From contig JBAYOV010000008.1 in assembly GCA_041678045.1 (NCBI GenBank), positions 1 through 64,000 of the forward strand: a stretch of DNA of 64,000 nt, given 5' to 3'. Below are positions 61,629 through 64,000 of the stretch, one piece after another. This stretch comes from UBA2357 sp041678045 (GTDB lineage Bacteria > Pseudomonadota > Gammaproteobacteria > Burkholderiales > Rhodocyclaceae). The notes below the pieces were generated by a model. It was not told the origin of the DNA. It saw nothing but the letters and a program-made list of their open reading frames with translations, and made no database searches. Both the position numbers and the translations under genes were made by a program. Within the stretch, counting starts at the first letter, position 1. Each line of letters begins with the position of its first letter.

Positions 61629-62501
61629 ATGACACGCAAGCAGAATACGGGAGCCAACGTCGACTCGGACGAGCTCCAGGCCTTGTTCGACAGCATCGCA
61701 TCGGCGCCGGCCGCCGTGCCGGAGCCGCCTGCAGCCTCGCCCGCTACCGACAGCAGTGGCGACGACGAGGAGCTGCAAGCCTTGTTCGATTCGGTTTCGG
61801 CCGGATTCGAGGCCAGTGGGCAGGGGGCCGCCGCCGGGGCCGCGCGCAGCGACGCGCCGCCGGCCGCAGCGGTGGAGGAGGCTGGCGCAGACGGCGGTGA
61901 GGACAAGGTCTTCAACCGGATTGGCCAGATGACCCGCCAGGTGCATGAGTTCCTGCGGGCGCTCGGCTCGGACAGTTCGCTGCATGAGGCGGTGCTGGCG
62001 ATGCCCGATGCACGTCAGCGGCTCAACTACATCTCGCAGATGACCGAGCAGGCCGCCAGCCGTGTACTCAACGCCACCGACATCGCACGACCGATGCAGG
62101 AGCGCACCCAGCAGGGCGCGCAGGCGCTGCGCACGCGCTGGGATCGCCTGTTCGCCAATGAGCTGTCGGTCGATGAATTCAAGGCCCTGGCCAATGACAC
62201 GCGCAACTTTCTGGGCGAGGTGGACACGACCAGCCAGCGCACCGGCGAGCAACTGCATGAGATCATGATGGCGCAGGATTTCCAGGATCTCACCGGGCAG
62301 GTGATCAAGCGGGTGGTCGATCTGGCGCAAACCCTGGAGCGTGAACTGCTCGCTGTCCTGCTGGAGGTGACGCCCCCCGAGAAGCTGGACCAGAAGCATG
62401 CCGGACTGATGAACGGGCCGGTGATCGATGCCAAGGACCGCGACGATGTCGTCACCACGCAGGAGCAGGTGGATGATCTGCTTGGCAGTCTGGGGTTCTG
62501 A
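61629..62501 (+). CDS. cheZ: CheY-P phosphatase CheZ with duplicated N-terminal motif
   Basis: A 290-residue CheZ that removes phosphate from CheY-P. The catalytic region has AQDFQDLTGQVIKR and the C-terminal CheY-binding peptide is EQVDDLLGSLGF. N-terminal of the core lies an acidic, alanine-rich stretch with two near-copies of a short motif: DELQALFDSI (residues 14-23) and EELQALFDSV (47-56). E. coli CheZ has no such repeat. AGGAG lies upstream of the ATG at 61629. Confidence 0.93.
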   Translation: MTRKQNTGANVDSDELQALFDSIASAPAAVPEPPAASPATDSSGDDEELQALFDSVSAGFEASGQGAAAGAARSDAPPAAAVEEAGADGGEDKVFNRIGQMTRQVHEFLRALGSDSSLHEAVLAMPDARQRLNYISQMTEQAASRVLNATDIARPMQERTQQGAQALRTRWDRLFANELSVDEFKALANDTRNFLGEVDTTSQRTGEQLHEIMMAQDFQDLTGQVIKRVVDLAQTLERELLAVLLEVTPPEKLDQKHAGLMNGPVIDAKDRDDVVTTQEQVDDLLGSLGF

Positions 62502-62575
62502 GCCCGCAAACCCATCCGCGCGCTGCTTCGATGAGACGAAGTCAACGCAAGTAACCAATTAATTGCGAGAAGATC

Positions 62576-64000
62576 ATGAGTGATTTCGCCGGAATGGAAG
62601 AGCTGCTGCAGGATTTCCTGATCGAAGCGGGTGACCTTCTGTCAGGTGTGGATAACAAGCTGGTCGATCTGGAGCGGGCGCCCGATGATCTGGGCTTGCT
62701 CAACGACATTTTCAGGGGTTTTCACACCATCAAGGGGGGCGCGGGTTTCCTCAATGCCAGCGAGCTGGTGACGTTGTGCCATCTGACCGAGAACCTCTTC
62801 GACAAGCTGCGCAACAAGGAGCTGACCCTCGGCCCCGAAGTGATGGACGTGATCCTCGAAGCGACGGCCTCCGTGCGCGACATGTTCGGTCATCTGGAGC
62901 GTGGCACCCAGCCCCACGCAGCTGACCCGGACCTGATTGCCCGCCTGCGCCAGGCGCTTGCCGGCGAGCTGAGCATGGATGGCGGTACGGCGGAAGACGA
63001 TGCACCCGAGGTCGTGCAGAGGACGGCATCGGCTCCGTCCGGGGGAAGCGGCCCCGATTGGGAGCTGCTGCACGGTGCGGTCACCGGTGTGCCGGTGGCG
63101 AGCAAGGCCGCATCGGTGCCGGTGGTGGCCATCAAGGCGCCCGAGGAGATCATCCAGAATGCGCTCGGTCGCCGTGCCACGGACCGGCCGGGTGCGATGT
63201 CGGCCCCGGTCGGGCGGCGTGAATCGGAGCGGCAGCGGGACACCTCGATTCGGGTCGATACCACCCGTCTCGATCAGGTGCTCAACCTTTCGGGCGAGAT
63301 CGGTCTGACCAAGAACCGGCTCAATGCCCTGCGCAGCGACATTCTCAGCGGCAACACCGACAGCGAAACCCTGCATGCACTCGACATTGCGGTGAGCCAG
63401 CTCGACCTGCTGGTGTCCGACCTGCAGAACGCGGTGATGAAGACGCGCATGCAGCCCATTGGCCGCCTGTTCCAGAAGTACCCGCGGATTGCGCGCGATC
63501 TGGCCCGCAACCTGGGCAAGGACGTGGAGTTGGTGCTGCAGGGCGAGGAAACCGAGATCGACAAGACGATGATCGAGGATCTGGCCGATCCGATCATCCA
63601 CCTGATCCGCAACGCGGTCGACCATGGTGTGGAAGACCCGGAAGAGCGCCGCGCGAATGCCAAGCCGGCCAAATCCATTGTGAAGCTGTCGGCGCAGCAG
63701 GAAGGCGACCACATCGTCATTGAGGTGGCCGACGATGGGCGCGGCATGAATGCCGAGCGGCTGCGCGCCAAGGCGGTGGAGAAGGGGTTGATCACCGAGG
63801 AAGAGGCCAGCTCGATGGACGACCGGCAGAGCTTCAACCTGGTGTTCCTGCCGGGCTTCTCGCTGGCCACCAAGGTGTCGGACGTGTCCGGCCGTGGCGT
63901 CGGCATGGACGTGGTGCGTACCAACATCCAGAAGCTCAACGGCACCATCGACATTCGCTCGCAGCCCAAGGTGGGCACTTCGTTCATCATCAACCTGCCG
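62576..64000 (+). CDS. cheA: Chemotaxis histidine kinase CheA, 3' end beyond the window
   Basis: The first 475 codons of CheA. The HPt domain has H50 in FHTIKGGAGFL. A P2-like/low-complexity linker (about 120-215) follows, then the dimerisation domain P3, and the ATPase domain with HLIRNAVDHG, VEVADDGRGMN, and GRGVGMDVVR. The reading frame runs off the right edge after NLP, so the C-terminal CheW-like domain is not seen. The ATG at 62576 has GAGA upstream. It is the kinase for the whole cluster. Confidence 0.95.
   Translation, partial: MSDFAGMEELLQDFLIEAGDLLSGVDNKLVDLERAPDDLGLLNDIFRGFHTIKGGAGFLNASELVTLCHLTENLFDKLRNKELTLGPEVMDVILEATASVRDMFGHLERGTQPHAADPDLIARLRQALAGELSMDGGTAEDDAPEVVQRTASAPSGGSGPDWELLHGAVTGVPVASKAASVPVVAIKAPEEIIQNALGRRATDRPGAMSAPVGRRESERQRDTSIRVDTTRLDQVLNLSGEIGLTKNRLNALRSDILSGNTDSETLHALDIAVSQLDLLVSDLQNAVMKTRMQPIGRLFQKYPRIARDLARNLGKDVELVLQGEETEIDKTMIEDLADPIIHLIRNAVDHGVEDPEERRANAKPAKSIVKLSAQQEGDHIVIEVADDGRGMNAERLRAKAVEKGLITEEEASSMDDRQSFNLVFLPGFSLATKVSDVSGRGVGMDVVRTNIQKLNGTIDIRSQPKVGTSFIINLP

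Overview
The window is about 64 kb of GC-rich, gene-dense chromosome, with no rRNA, tRNA, CRISPR or insertion sequence seen. The gene set suggests a motile, PHA-storing betaproteobacterium, most likely of the Rhodocyclales (Thauera/Azoarcus/Zoogloea-like). It includes class I PhaC with PhaB and PhaR, FlhDC as flagellar master regulator, CheZ plus two CheV, a tandem glycine riboswitch before gcvTHP, and BamD opposite RluD. The family assignment rests on recalled gene content, not on a search.

Region by region. 0-7.3 kb: the end of a PD-(D/E)XK-type protein, a fused pabB-pabC gene for p-aminobenzoate, a DUF342/FapA-like protein, EttA, a membrane-anchored endonuclease I-like protein, and a HigBA toxin-antitoxin pair with a clear operator. 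7.5-13.5 kb: an SLC13-type transporter, a GH17-GT2 beta-glucan synthase and a membrane diguanylate cyclase. 13.6-18.4 kb: gcvP, gcvH and gcvT on the minus strand, preceded by a tandem glycine riboswitch. 18.5-25.4 kb: a plus-strand housekeeping run (alpha/beta hydrolase, PHP phosphatase, YciO/Sua5, site-2 protease, trpS, scpA, scpB, rluB). 25.4-31.1 kb: manC, an MgtC/DUF4010 membrane protein, bamD opposed to rluD-pgeF, and a small membrane protein. 31.2-35.6 kb: phaC, two tandem phaB paralogues and phaR.

35.6-42.6 kb: rsgA, a small cytochrome c, orn, a 49-aa membrane protein, pgi, an ArnT-like glycosyltransferase, rpmE and dusC. 42.58-42.94 kb: a gene-free, locally AT-rich segment with DnaA-box-like 9-mers, possibly an origin-like or DnaA-binding element. 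42.9-50.6 kb: a TrmB-like methyltransferase, a YecA/SEC-C protein, a YkgJ-type cysteine-cluster protein, an ABC ATPase/FtsX permease/AttH-CrtC-like operon, a Nudix hydrolase and a receiver protein.

51-64 kb is a flagellar and chemotaxis island: flhDC, motAB, a CheA-like protein with no kinase core, cheR, a receiver-less cheB, an MCP with a C-terminal cytosolic sensor-like domain, two cheV, cheY, cheZ and the start of cheA (cut by the window edge). Three sigma-28-type promoters are visible here. The most unusual features are the kinase-less HPt/CheW-like protein paired with a CheB that lacks its receiver, a CheZ with a duplicated N-terminal motif, and the DnaA-box region.
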